This document shows positions 21,747 to 34,200 of a stretch of DNA of 64,000 nt, one piece after another. Source of the DNA: Apostichopus japonicus (lineage: Eukaryota > Echinodermata > Holothuroidea > Aspidochirotida > Stichopodidae). The notes below the pieces were generated by a model. It was given only the letters and a program-made list of their open reading frames with translations. It had not been told where the DNA came from and did not search any database. The stretch covers positions 6,571,001-6,635,000 of the forward strand of contig NC_092579.1 in NCBI RefSeq assembly GCF_037975245.1, written 5' to 3'. The position numbers and the translations under genes were made by a program. Position 1 is the stretch's first letter, and every line of letters begins with the position of its first letter.

Positions 21747-24173
21747 TTTTCTAACAGATACATTTATATAGCATGTCTTCCGTGTTAACAATATTTGAGG
21801 GCATTTCTATCGTGAGAAAAAAAAACTCATACTAAGTTTTAACAATGTGATGTCAAATAGACGACTACAGAAACCAGATCAAGGTTTATAAATTAATGGT
21901 TAATTACTGATGAAGACAGATCGAAGGAAACATACGAGGTTGAGTAAATTTCAAGTAAGTCACTGATTATTTTGTTGTGTTTTATACTTCTGCTATGCAG
22001 ACACCAAATGAGTTACCAATAAATTATGTCTATCGACACGTTTCAAAGACAGAAGTTTATACAGACCCGTTGCTTAATTGAATATTCGATATAATATTTA
22101 AAGTAAAACGGGGGCATAACAAGTAACCCATATGATGAGTAATGTTGTACTTAAAAAGTACTCGTCAGTACTCGAGTATATTTTAGGATATACTTGATGC
22201 TCGCACTTGATGAAAATTACCCGGATGCTAAAGTACTTGCTTACTTGTACTCGATTTAAACTACCTGGTAAGCGCTCAGGACGAGTAAAACTACTTATCG
22301 AGTATTTACATAATAACGCATTTGTGTCAAACTGCGTGACGTACGTTACAACAGGAAGCCGTATAATTTTTATTAGTACTCATATTACTGTAGTCCTACA
22401 CTCTTAAGTCTCTACCCCAGTAGTTTATCATACATATAGCATAATTAATCACCAGGTACGGATATGCTGTACGACGATGAAGCATGTATAGCTGATTTAT
22501 GTCATCTTGCTAGCGTATACGAAACAATTTATGGGCATGTTTGAAGTAGAACTATATCAAATTTATCAATCTTGTGCATGTACATGTCAAGACGTCACCT
22601 GCTACTGCATGCCACCTTCACATTCCAAATATCGGAAAATTTCTGAAATCAGAGAAACATTCTGACAAAAACAACAAGATTTGGGCATTTCCATTACATT
22701 CAACAATTACATCATTTGATAAAATTGGCCATCGGGGATCAGTCATAATTACGAGCTGCTTTTTTGATTTGATAAATCCCAAAGAATTAAAAAGTATTCG
22801 AATGACAAAAGTACTCGTGTACTCGATATAGTCGGACTCGAAAATGCTGTATTCAGTCAATGATAATCGGTATTTGGAACCCTCAAGTACTGGGAAATAC
22901 TCGATATTCGGATGAAAGTACTTGACTACAACAGTAATGATCTGCGTGGAACACGGTGTAGCCCGGCTTAACTAGGTTGATCAAACTACGTGGTGCTATA
23001 GATAGAGAAACATCAAAGTGCTGAGCTTTTAATGCGAAAAGCGTAAATTATCACCTGTAATCTTAGTATCGTTTCGATCCAAGTCGTAAAATAGCAAGAT
23101 TTACGGATTAAAGCAACCTAGACACTCTCTCACCTTCTGCTATACAGCTAACTGATACATAGCGCTATTACATTTGAATATAGTATAGCCAGTAGTCACA
23201 CGCTGAAATAATTTCTAATTTACCGCAATCATTTTCATTTCAGAACTGCTAGTATGAATTTGTAGGAAAATGTTCAGATATTGGTTGAAACTTATATTTA
23301 TAGTACTTGCTAATAATCAACACAACACTCACGAGATGCTGTGTTGTGTATTAAAGATGATACTTTAGATTTGACATTTCAGTCGTTTTAGTCTAAATAG
23401 AAATATATAACGGTAGTTAATTAAAGCTATCTAAAGTTTGTAAGAAATATAAATGTAAACCTTTGCATATTTAAGTTTCGTTAAATTGTAACATATATTT
23501 GAGTGATAAAATCCTAAGGAAATAATGTGTCTTCCTCTTCTTCCATATAAATCAATGATTGCGCTTCTCCCATAATAAAACTAAACCGGAACTTATAAAC
23601 CAGCAATTGTCTTTAAAAAATTGATCTTTGCATTACCCTCTGTTAAACATATTATAACAATTTTCATGGTGTATAGTAAAGATAAGGTAACAGTATAAAA
23701 AAGGAATATTTTTGCCTATAACGTGATGAGGGCGAATATGGTCTGCAAGTTTTCTTCTACCCATTGTAATGTTGCCATTGTATGTTTCATTGCAGACATT
23801 ATTTTTGGCCGACTAGAAAACAAGGATCATACAGTTCAGCTGCAGAAGGGCTACTTTTTGCAGAGATGGAAAAGAGGAACATTGATATGTTTTGTCTACA
23901 GAATATTCTTTAACATTTATCCTTCTGATTTGAATGCAACAGCGTTAACTTCATTCTAGCCCACCCTGTATTACAGTGACTATAGTCATCAGACCGTGAC
24001 AACTCTTCAAAGCATATGTGTAAACTATACTTAATATCGTCATGGTTCATGGAACTTATCACGCACTTTTAATGCAGTATTATCAAGTATATATTTGTCG
24101 TCAATTCGATGTTATACTGTTTATATCTATGTAGTCATCATTTTATGTTTGCTGTTGAAAACTCATCAGAATC
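21747..24173. other. Upstream region of the unit 2 adaptor gene, no gene found
   Basis: This is the unit 2 counterpart of 851-3280, with only scattered differences by eye. The GTACTCG-rich stretch recurs at about 22150-22925. No supported gene is seen. Confidence 0.5.
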
Positions 24174-24668
24174 ATGGCAGATGTGATTATCTTAGCTTTT
24201 CTCTTTGGTATTGTCGTGGTGTCAATGACAACCATATTCATCGTCGCGTGTTATACATGCCGCGTCATCTCAGCGTTCTCTCGAGCTGCTGGCTGTCGTC
24301 AAACAGTTCACTGTCACGTGGAATCATCGACACCGGAAGTCGGCCTGTCGTCATCACCATCCACTGCTAATTATAGTAGGACGATATATGTTGATCACCA
24401 CTCAGTGTCCATTAAAAGTGAGTTCTACCCACAAAAAGATCGAACCGCGTTTCGCTCTACAAGCAATGGCTTCTCGAAACAAAATGGCCAACAGGGAGCA
24501 GCTTTCAGCAATGCTGTATACGAATTAGAATCGGAAAGAAAGAGCAACAGAGCGGAGGTTGAAGTGCTACCTGCTTCGGATCCTGAAAGCAAAGACAAAA
24601 ACCACGACTATGAGAATACAAGGAGAAAAATTTACGAGAATGTTTCATTTCCCACCAGAGAATTCTAA
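24174..24668 (+). CDS. LAT-like transmembrane adaptor protein, unit 2 copy (164 aa)
   Basis: This has the same length and layout as the unit 1 copy: short N-terminus, helix at about residues 4-25, C26-Y-T-C29, and tail tyrosines at 72, 85, 116, 146 and 154. About eight residues differ (positions 53, 65, 75, 82, 114, 115, 123 and 133). None removes a tyrosine, the CxxC or a YEN motif, which suggests constraint on the docking sites. The start context is identical (A at -3, G at +4). LRR3 lies about 3.7 kb downstream, as LRR1 does in unit 1. No third copy accompanies LRR5 or LRR6. Function is inferred from architecture. Confidence 0.7.
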   Translation: MADVIILAFLFGIVVVSMTTIFIVACYTCRVISAFSRAAGCRQTVHCHVESSTPEVGLSSSPSTANYSRTIYVDHHSVSIKSEFYPQKDRTAFRSTSNGFSKQNGQQGAAFSNAVYELESERKSNRAEVEVLPASDPESKDKNHDYENTRRKIYENVSFPTREF

Positions 24669-24851
24669 TCTGTAGAAACCTGAAGGTATACTTTAAACAA
24701 TTGAAAAAGACAAATATGTGTTTGGTTAGAACGGGACTTCCAGCTTACAAGCTGTAAGCCATCATTGAATCGAATTATTTTCCAGCCAAAACATCTTGGC
24801 TCTATTCGTTTTTTTCTTCTATAATTACCATGTTACATTTATGTTGTTCAG

Positions 24852-24956
24852 TTGCTAACTGCCTCGGACCCTGAAAGCAAAGACAGAAACCGCGACTATG
24901 AAAATGCAATACGAAAACTTTACGAGAATGTTTCATTACCAACGACAAGAATCTAA
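24852..24956 (+). other. Duplicated terminal coding segment of the adaptor gene, unit 2
   Basis: This counterpart of 3954-4058 is preserved as an open 35-codon segment with both YEN motifs and the same acceptor-like TTGTTCAG. Retention of frame and motifs in both units is mild evidence that it is used as an alternative last exon. Confidence 0.5.
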
Positions 24957-27307
24957 TCAGTTGAAACTTATATGTAATTCATTTGTAACATTCCAGAATG
25001 CAAAATAGCTAATGAAGATCCAATATTGGAATGTAGCCCATGATGAAAGAAGGGAACGCAAGCTTGTAGTTTTGAAAAAAAAGAAGCTTAAGAATACTTT
25101 GTGTTAGATTGATTGGTTATAAATAACTGTACTTAAAAGTTCGATGAATTCTGTACGGAATTCTGTACGGCGTCTATTTGGTACTTTAATTCAATTCTTG
25201 AATGTCTAATTTTAAGATAAGTCGAAATAGCGTTTGAAACAATCGAAGCTTTATTGTATTGATTGGAGGATCATCAGCTTGTGAACACGACTGTCTGTCC
25301 TTTACGCCAACCGTTCTACAGCATTATGCATATTCATGACATTTTAATGAAAAACTTACATATGCATTTCTACTTAGAGACATGTGCAATATGATAGCGT
25401 AATGCTTGTATCACAATGAAACGTAGCATTATGTCTGAAACCTTCATTTCTACATAGGTGCATAGGATATAGTTTTCCTCTAATGACAATATGGCTGTAG
25501 GATTTAAAAAAACTAATTTTACGGAGACGTATGCAAAGCATATCTTACAAATTATTTTTGTATTAAAATATAATGATTTCCTTGTGTGATGCAATTCATG
25601 GGTTAACAATGGCATGCTTTTGAGGTTTGAACTAAAGATATAACCTGTCACTCTGCTTTCATTGTTAACTACTTGAATTTATGAATATTAATGAGAAAGT
25701 AACTTTGTCGCCATCAGGGCAATTTCACTTTCGACAGGAAAAAAACAAAACGAAAGCTTTACTTGACCAGGAAGTATACATACCCAATGCATAGTTTAGA
25801 ACCCGTGTTGTTTAACGTGCAAAACATGCCTATTCATGCGAATAATGATATAAGGCGCAATAAATTATAGATACTGTAGCACTTAAAATGCTTCGTTGGG
25901 AGAACTGAATTCCATAACACCTATACGAGTTACAATACAAGTTATCGGTAAGTAACCTTTATACATTGCAGCACGATTACAAGATCTAATCGATTTGAAA
26001 TTTACTTTTTTTCTATATATGTTTAGTTTTAGTATCTAACGGACACGTAATGCTTCAACTCACCTAACATCACCATGATTAAATAGCTACAGTCCTTGCG
26101 GAAGGGGACAAAGTTTAAGAGTGGATCGTATTGCTTGACTTTCGTGCTCCTGTAAGGCTCTGTGTCTTGTGTGAAATTATCTTCCTGAATACTTTGTTTT
26201 TAAAAACGTTTCAAGGGAAAATTACCATACTATTTTGTTTACACTACAAATACACTGTAATCAAACCTTAACGGCGGTCGTTTAAAGTGGCCGGGTGGGT
26301 GGGGGTTCAAAATTTCCCCGACTGACATAGGTAAGGCTTAACTTTTACGAAAGAACCTGAGGCGAATGAAGAATTTTATAAAGAAGAGAGTGATTCCCTA
26401 ACTTCCTTGCTGCCGACTCCAATGTAAAGGGGTGTCGGGGATCTTTTCTCAGAAGAAAATATATTACTTCAAGTGGTGCATAGTGAGGCATATATAGACT
26501 ATTAGTTAAATGTTTATAAGTAGCATTAAATGCCCGTCTTTGCCATTGAATAGTCTAGCTAAAAATGTAAAGCGTAACCAAAAGGTAACCAGAGATCCCT
26601 TTCTCTGACTATAGGAGATTCTACTATTCCTTTGCGCACTGGTTTTACTTTTAATCAGAAGTTGGTACTAATTTATGCAATATTAAAGAAACTTTTTGAT
26701 TACCTGATTTATGAACGTAATATGATAAGTGCACGACGTCAGATATAGCTTTCTTGGTATTATTAATACAACAGTTAACGTACAATTACAATAGTGATCT
26801 GGGATCAACCATTTTCTCATAGGGTTTGGGATAAGATGTTTTGCCTTACTGGGTAGGCTTTAATGTGGAAGAGGTTACTCTCCCCCATGCAGTAACTTTC
26901 CATAAACTTGAGGTTGCTAAAATGCAAATTGATACTATAGTTTGCAACCTTTGCAGCAATGTGGAACTCAGAATTTCCCTTTTATGTCTTCATTGAGAAG
27001 GGTTTAAGCAGTGAGGTATGCCTTTCCCTTTTAAGAAATTTTGATAATATGGAGGTTGCTAAGACGCAAAATAGAGCTATGTGTTAGAAAGTTTTACACA
27101 ATGTAGACTATATTTTTACCATTTGGCGTTGTATTGGCTTAGGGGAATTTTTATTTTCTTCAGTGGAGGAGCTGGGGTGGAAAAAACCCTCTAGAATCAT
27201 TCATAATCATGTCCCATCCTCGCAAACGATGGTCTCATCTCTGAGAAGAGAACTGTTATTCAAGCAGACTAAGGTATAAATACAGAGGAATTAACGTACA
27301 TAAAGTA

Positions 27308-27769
27308 CTCAGGGATGTTCCCACGCTGGGCGGAACTGGTCGGCCCCGCCCAGCACTAAACATTCACAGCACTGTCTTAAAAATTGTGAATCCCGCCCAA
27401 CACTATTTTCATCTAAACTCCCGACATTCCTAACAATATATTGTACATAAACTGGGCCTAGTCTATACCAACATGATACACACTAATAATACATCAGTTA
27501 CGAAACATTACTAACGGCTCTCAATCGGTTCCTTGTAAAATCTCTTTGAAACAAACTAATAACTTTTACCAGGTAGGCTACGTAATATATTTCACCCAAA
27601 AAATGTAAATTGTTAGCAAAACTAGTACTTTTTTATGTGCTTAAAAGCTACACAAGTGCCAGCATTTGGCATCTGAGCACCTTTAAAACACACCCCTCTC
27701 CCTTAGACCCTCTCCCAGGACGGCGATCAGTGTACCCGGCACTCAGGATATCCTGGGCACATCCCTGAG
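27308..27769. mobile_element. Non-autonomous DNA transposon (MITE-like), 462 bp
   Basis: The ends are inverted repeats (CTCAGGGATGTTCCCA on the left; reverse complement of the right end CTCAGGGATGTGCCCA). Unit 1 has the empty site AAGTACTGCAACC at about 6516. Because the ends and the target are palindromic (AGTACT), the duplication could be read as TA (mariner-like) or as six bases. No coding capacity. Confidence 0.75.
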
Positions 27770-27891
27770 TACTGCAACCAAATATACCAGAAAGTTAAAT
27801 TGAAAAATTTAAATCAGCATTCATTTGGTTACAAATCCTCTAAACATTTATTTGGGCCTTACACTTGCTCAAAATCCCCAAGGGAGTACGG

Positions 27892-28031
27892 TAGAAAACA
27901 AAATTGAGATTGAATTAATCGCATGATGATATTCTGAATTCAATTCGATGTTCGTAAGTACAGAAAAACAAAATTGAGATTGAATTAATCGCATGATGAT
28001 ATTCTGAATTCAATTCAATGTTCGTAAGTAC
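27892..28031. repeat. 70-bp tandem duplication
   Basis: Two copies of AAATTGAGATTGAATTAATC and following bases lie 70 bp apart (27901 and 27971). Unit 1 has a single copy. Confidence 0.9.
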
Positions 28032-28370
28032 ATGCAGAACAACTACAAATATTGTGAATTTGTCAAAACTACATGAAACTAAATTGTGTTTGTCGTATCA
28101 GATATTTTGCTGTGTCATTCTTGTTCTGTATTACTATTCTGCGTTACTATTCCCAGATCTCAATATTAACTTTGGTTGCATTAATTAATTATGATGCATG
28201 AAGTAATAAGGTAAAGATGGTTATAATGTAACACAATTCTTGTTATATTCGGTTATCCTTATAATGTCCCCATAGTACTTCAGTTGTCGTGACCGTGACA
28301 TTCATACGTCCCTTCAGGATAGTAACTGCTCAATGAAATATGTAATTTTTCTTCTGATTTCTCTACAGCT

Positions 28371-30770
28371 ATGGGAGCTGTCTTTGATGTGTTCATCCTA
28401 CTTGCGTTCTTCTCCATTACCATCTTCGGTAGATGTCCAGATCACTCTACTGGGACGCTTTGTGCATCCTGTGAGAATAAGACAGCATACTGCAGTAACA
28501 GATGTATAGGAAACTCACCGTATTCTAAGAATTACTTGACACAAATGTGCCCTGGTAAAATATCAGAAATTTACAACATTGATCTTTCCTTAAATGAATT
28601 AATTCGTTTTGAATGCCCCGTCGATGGTCCTAGCGTTAAACATTTAAACATATCACATAATAACGTTCGCTTTGACAATTGTTCAAACTGGGAACATTAT
28701 TGTGAAAACTTTTTTCGTCGCTTACGAACAATAGATCTAAGTTATAACAGAATACAACAAACTTGCAACGCCTCTGCATTTGGTTTCATCAAGTTGGAAA
28801 GCGTGAATTTAAGTCACAACGAGATAAAATCTTTGAATAATCTTCCGTTTGTGACCTCAGCCAAAAGACTGCAAACACTTGATGTTAGTCACAATATGGT
28901 AACATACATACCATCAACATTCTTCACAGAGAGACAGGATCTGATTAAAGTTGATCTTCGCTTCAATTCCATTCAAAAGATCGCATTACACATTGAAATC
29001 TCCGACCAACGGTTGTGTGATTCAGACAACCAGTTATCTATAATCCTTTCGGACGATATTTTAAGCACATTGGACGTCTCGCTTATAAATGAAAATAACA
29101 ACACTTGTCAAGAGTTGCGAAATCAAACTCTTTGCGATGGTACTGCGGAATATCTGTATAGCAACTGGAATAACATGAGTTGTAACTTAACGTCAGAAAT
29201 TGTAAAGAGCGCCATCGCTCCTTTAAGCATAGGAAATCATATGGCATGTAATTGCCACGGTTATATATGCGAACAGGATGAAAGCACTACAATACAGCCT
29301 ACATATCAGGTGTACTGCATAACTACAAACGCACCACTTATAACCACAGATACAGCTTATATGAGGGGAACTACATCTTCCCTTACCCCTCAATCAGATG
29401 AAACTATTGTAACCATTCCGGTCCTGACAACCACCAAAGAATTAGAACTAGAACTGCTGTTCTACCTTATCCCGATAGCAGCTGTTGTATTGATAACGTG
29501 TATATTTTCAGTATGCGTGGTTAGGTACCTATCACAATTAGCATCGTACACTCTGTCGTCGAATGCAGTAACAAACAGGCAACAAATGGTACCAGAAAGG
29601 CCTCCAAAATTACCGAAAAAGAGAAAATCTTCTGGAAAACGACCGTCTTCAAAGTTTCACAAATCTACAGCAACTAAGGAAGAAGTGGCGATATCTCCTA
29701 TCGATCGTTCCAATGGCAATGTATTCACTTTAAGGCCTCTTCCTTCGGTACCATCGATGGGGAATACAACAATGATTACAACAACCGAGGAACAAAATTC
29801 GTCTGTGAAATGGCAGCATTCTGCTAAAACTGGCCATTCATTCAAGAAGATTGACCATCTAGCTTCTATGCAAATATCATGCAGATATGAAGATGACGTA
29901 ACACTAGATGGAAAAGAAAATATCCCCAATGGAACAAGAACGGCTAGTTTTTACAAGGAATTTTCTAAATCAAGTATAAGACAAAAGAAGGAAATGAAAC
30001 GAACTCAATACACGTGGTCATGTGACACGAAACAAGAAGAATCACCAATTGTCCCTCCTAAGTTAAAGAATACTCGGCCTGTTTCGCCAAATGATGCTCA
30101 CCTCTCATCTCCAACTGCTTTATTGGATGATCAATATGAGAGGAATGGGCAAATTGAAATGAAGGAACTGTCATCAATCAAAGCTAAATCAACAAACAAC
30201 GTTTACCAACGAACTACACCTTATTCTAGGTATTCACATGCGTTTAGGGAACAGGGGGTTAAACAGCTTGCAAAAGGTGGGAGAAAGGTTGTTTCTTGCA
30301 TAGTTCTAGATGAACAAATTGCAAGAGAAGTCCGAGACGTTTCGAATTTGAAACGACCCTTGAGCATGTCTAATCCTTTTATATTTAATACGTCTATCGC
30401 AGACAATGACAACAGATTAGACATACCAAAATCATCTACTGTAGATAGCAATACTCTCATAGAACAAACTTGCAAAGTGGAAATGGTTACTAATGGAGAT
30501 GAAAATGAAATCATATGTGCAAACAAGGAGTACAAAGTGGACATGAATGCTACAGATGAGGAAGACAGAGGAACACATTTGTCAGATGTTGTCAGTGAGG
30601 GAGCTTTGGGGACGAGAAACACTTTGGTGGTTAACGTTGATGTACATCCATGTCCAAGTTCAAGTTCGGAAATGATGGCATATCCTAAGACAATTTCTCA
30701 TAATGCTAAATTTCTAGATCCAAAGAAATTTTCTAAACTTAGTAAGAAATATGAAAAAGGGACGATATAA
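28371..30770 (+). CDS. LRR3: leucine-rich-repeat transmembrane receptor, class I tail (799 aa)
   Basis: The start is two bases after a splice-acceptor AG. Residues 1-20 are the signal peptide, followed by the Cys-rich N-cap, about six LRRs and the C-terminal Cys region. The stalk repeat of LRR1 is missing, so the chain passes almost directly from KELELELL into the membrane helix (about 362-385). The long tail matches LRR1 closely, including PPKLPKKR, RPLPSVP and IVPPKLK and the C-terminal FSKLSKKYEKGTI; it carries a small insertion, DRS. The N-terminal ectodomain instead resembles its neighbour LRR4 (CPDHSTGTLCASCEN). This is the class I member of unit 2. Confidence 0.9.
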   Translation: MGAVFDVFILLAFFSITIFGRCPDHSTGTLCASCENKTAYCSNRCIGNSPYSKNYLTQMCPGKISEIYNIDLSLNELIRFECPVDGPSVKHLNISHNNVRFDNCSNWEHYCENFFRRLRTIDLSYNRIQQTCNASAFGFIKLESVNLSHNEIKSLNNLPFVTSAKRLQTLDVSHNMVTYIPSTFFTERQDLIKVDLRFNSIQKIALHIEISDQRLCDSDNQLSIILSDDILSTLDVSLINENNNTCQELRNQTLCDGTAEYLYSNWNNMSCNLTSEIVKSAIAPLSIGNHMACNCHGYICEQDESTTIQPTYQVYCITTNAPLITTDTAYMRGTTSSLTPQSDETIVTIPVLTTTKELELELLFYLIPIAAVVLITCIFSVCVVRYLSQLASYTLSSNAVTNRQQMVPERPPKLPKKRKSSGKRPSSKFHKSTATKEEVAISPIDRSNGNVFTLRPLPSVPSMGNTTMITTTEEQNSSVKWQHSAKTGHSFKKIDHLASMQISCRYEDDVTLDGKENIPNGTRTASFYKEFSKSSIRQKKEMKRTQYTWSCDTKQEESPIVPPKLKNTRPVSPNDAHLSSPTALLDDQYERNGQIEMKELSSIKAKSTNNVYQRTTPYSRYSHAFREQGVKQLAKGGRKVVSCIVLDEQIAREVRDVSNLKRPLSMSNPFIFNTSIADNDNRLDIPKSSTVDSNTLIEQTCKVEMVTNGDENEIICANKEYKVDMNATDEEDRGTHLSDVVSEGALGTRNTLVVNVDVHPCPSSSSEMMAYPKTISHNAKFLDPKKFSKLSKKYEKGTI

Positions 30771-32014
30771 CCAAGGTAAGGCATTTTTTAATTGCCGTCA
30801 CATCCTAGAGTTGCAATTGATGTATTTTTATTATTAGCATTTGAATGCAATGTAAATATTTATGAGCACAACTTTTAAATAGTATCGAATTTAGATTAAA
30901 CTTGAATTTTTAACAAAAGCAAAGGGTACTATAGTTATTTGAGATCTTAAACAACAATTTAATGACGATATTCATATAATCAATATACCGTTAATGGCAT
31001 AAAGTTGACACACCCCAGACATTTACAGATAAGGTTGCAACTGTATGTATGCAAACTTCGTAAGGTTTATCTTTATACTCCAGATTATAACAAACCATTT
31101 TGCTAACTCGTTCACAAGATTTGTGCATTACAAGATGAAGAAAGCCAATTAAAAACAGTCTTGTGCTCACCGGAAGGGGGGGGGGGGATGTGGTCTCCAC
31201 CCTCATCGGCAGCCAGGCAAAGCGCCCTTGGATATTTTTTTACATTCATCGGGGAAACAGCTTCTCCGGGGCCAGGACGCACTGAGGCGCGGATCTAGGG
31301 GTTCAACTTTGCACAAGAGTACAAAGGTATTAATTAGTAAACTCCTGCGTTTAAAATTAAATATAGACCTGTTTTATTACCAGAATATGCCTCAGAATCC
31401 AATATTTGACGCCTCCATTGGGGTTTCCATAAAGATTCATGTCCATAATCTAAATCGTGCTAAAATCACAATAGGTCTATGCTATAAATATTCTATGGAC
31501 ATAATGAAACAAGAATTATCATGATGTTCCATTTATTGTTATAGTTTGTAATACCAAATAGAGATGATATTTATTTATGTTATATAAGTAATATATATAA
31601 CCTAAATATGTTGTAACAAAATTAATTTATTTGATTGTTATATGAAAGTAACGGAAATTTATTTAGGAATTAATATTAACAGAATAAAATAAATGATACC
31701 TGATTGGTTTATGGAAACATGAAAAGTGTTTACTTAGCAACTTAAAAGCCGGCAAATTCAAGCGTAAGGAAAGAATATTTTATGTGCATGTACTGAGTGT
31801 AATTATTGTTCAACAGTCAACATTTAACAGTGGGCATGAACTTAATACTGCTCTCGCGTTTGATGTTGAATGGTCATGTATTTAATGTACCCTCATCTCA
31901 TTGATAAAAGTAGAAGGTAAGTGAAAATAAATTCTGGCATAAACACTTAATAAAGACGTTTCCATTGATGAGTATCATATTAACCATAAAATGAATAAAA
32001 CAATTGAGAGTAAT
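30771..32014. other. 3' flank of LRR3, no gene
   Basis: This aligns with 9536-10865. It has a G12 run at 31176-31187 and the shared flank block at about 31465-31930. No clear poly(A) signal was assigned. Confidence 0.5.
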
Positions 32015-34200
32015 TGTGGTAATAATGACGACGACTGATACACTTGATTACAGACCTTTAATGAGGTTTTAAACAACAAAACGCAACCAGTAAAACGAAC
32101 CTATGTATATAATATGTAGAAGGCAGAATATATATAGAAGGCCGTAAAGGCCGAAAACATATACTGCTAAGATTAACAATATAATACAATATCATCACAT
32201 TCTCCCCACCTAAGAGAGAAACAAAAATGCACTCGACAACGTTCGACATAGAAGTATGTTAAAGGTCCAACGATCAGGAGGTTTACATTTCCTCGCTGAA
32301 CGCCTCATTTACAGCCAAACTATCATCAGCTTCACAACCCACTGGGATAGATCCTTTTTCATCAACATTTGGATGTTCCTCAATCAAATCCCTACTATCA
32401 ACTAAAAGTTCAGTTCCATTTCCGCCCATAGGCCCTCCTCTAAGGTCATTATTCTTTACTACACCAACAGGGGCTAGATGACGGAGTGAGACTGTCGAAT
32501 CTCTGCCGTCCTGAAAACGGACATGAGCATATAGGGGGTTAGCTTGCATGAGTTCAGCCTCATCGACTAGTGGATCGGTTTTATGAGAACGAATATGACG
32601 TTTAACAAGCACAGGACCTGGCAAGCAAAGCCAAGAAGGGACAGAGACCCCAGAGGATGATCTTCTGTGGAACTTTCCTTAATATATTTATATATATCTA
32701 TCTTAAGGGGGGGGCGGGGGGACAGGGATGGCACAGCGCGTTATTAGGGGGCACAGGGTTTACCTGTGAATGCCGTCCGGAGGGTGGGGTCTAAGGGGAG
32801 GGAAATGTTTTTGATTAATTGAGGGTTCTTAGATGCAATCTGGTGCTATATTTTGCAACTTGAAGTAACTCTATGTTCAAGAAATTTCTGTCTTAGCCTG
32901 TCTGATATTTACGTTTTTAATTGAGGTGGATAAAAAGTTATACAAAATATAGAAATTTACCCTTAATAATAATGATAATGTTTTTAATTAAGAGTGTTGA
33001 AAATTGAAGTTGAAATTCATGAAGGGTAGAAATCTCTCCGTGTGGTGTTTGATTACTAGTGGTACACACGAGGGACCGAACTGAGTTTAGGGCATCAGGT
33101 AGGACTTCCTGCCAGTGCTTAGCAGGTATTCATCTTGTTTTTAAGGCTAACATTATTGTTTTCAAACTATCCCACTGTACCTCTCAGTTTGACCGTTACC
33201 TTGAGGGTTTTAGCTTGTCGTTCTACTACATGCCACACCCATCATCATAAGAAATCCAGTCAGTTCCTTAATCAAGAATGCTGCCCCCTGTCAGAGTGGA
33301 TGTATGCTGGGGTTCCGAATAGGGAGAAAACCCGACAGAGGCAAGCAATAACTGTTGACGATGTCATATCTGAGCATGGGAAAATAAACGGAAACTTAAA
33401 AACTCATCGACTACTGTCAGAAAGTAAATATTCCTATTGGTGTTGGGTAGTGGTCCTTTAAAGTCTACGTTGAGCCACTAAAAAGGTTGAGTAGCCTTGA
33501 CTAGGGGTGAATTACAAGGCTTGTAAAATCTAGGCTTAAGCTTTGCACAGACCTTACAAGCTGCCGTCATCTTCCTCTTTTCCTCTATCGCAAATGGAAG
33601 GTTGTTCGATTTGATGAAGTGCCACATTCTAGTAACTCCTGGGTGACACAACTCATTGTGAAGCTCAGCGAAGTTCTCTTCTATGCTAATCGCAGAACAG
33701 AATGCTCTAGTCAAATGTGACGGGTGGAATATTCTCACTTCCTGGGCGATAGACGATATCAAACGTGAAACACGAAAGTTCTATTCTCCAACGCCTCCTG
33801 TTCTCATTCTTTATCTTGCCTTTGTGCTGAATGTCAAATACATAACTGACAGACTTTTGGTCAATCGTCAGTTTAATCCGCCTGCCGATCAGGTAATATT
33901 ACCAATGGCGGACTACTTCAATGATCGCTAGTGCGTCTTTCTCAACTGCTGGGTGATTATTCTCAGCTCCATTCAACGGACGGGAGAGAAAGGCGACTGG
34001 CCGTCCAGCTCGATTTAGTGTCGCTGCTATAGCTACCCCTGAGGTATATGTTTCCACTTCGAAAGGAATTTCATCAATTGCCGTTACTACAGAGTTTTCA
34101 ATGTCTGCTTTCAGACGATCAAAGGCTTTCACAACCTCCTCCCCCAAAGGAAATGTGGGGGATTCAGTCAGTGGTAGGTATCCAGCGGGCGTAATAATGT
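32015..34200 (-). mobile_element. Ty3/gypsy LTR retrotransposon fossil, unit 2 copy
   Basis: This is the same insertion as in unit 1, reverse-oriented and broken. Parts visible are an LTR candidate (about 32015-32199), a polypurine tract, an integrase C-terminal part, the integrase zinc-binding module and an RNase H segment (33899-34147, with FEVETYTSGVAIAA and VEKDALAIIEVVRHW). About 350 bp at roughly 32680-33030 has no retroelement similarity and may be a later insertion. Several disruptions are apparent and no 5' LTR is seen. Presence in both units dates it before their duplication. Confidence 0.8.

Larger units (their letters stand above)
24957..28370. other. Intergenic region between adaptor and LRR3
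   Basis: This aligns with 4059-7048. It carries a unit 2-specific transposable element (27308-27769) and a 70-bp tandem duplication, both listed separately. A splice-acceptor motif (TTTCTCTACAG) ends at 28368 immediately before the LRR3 start. No gene is seen. Confidence 0.5.
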
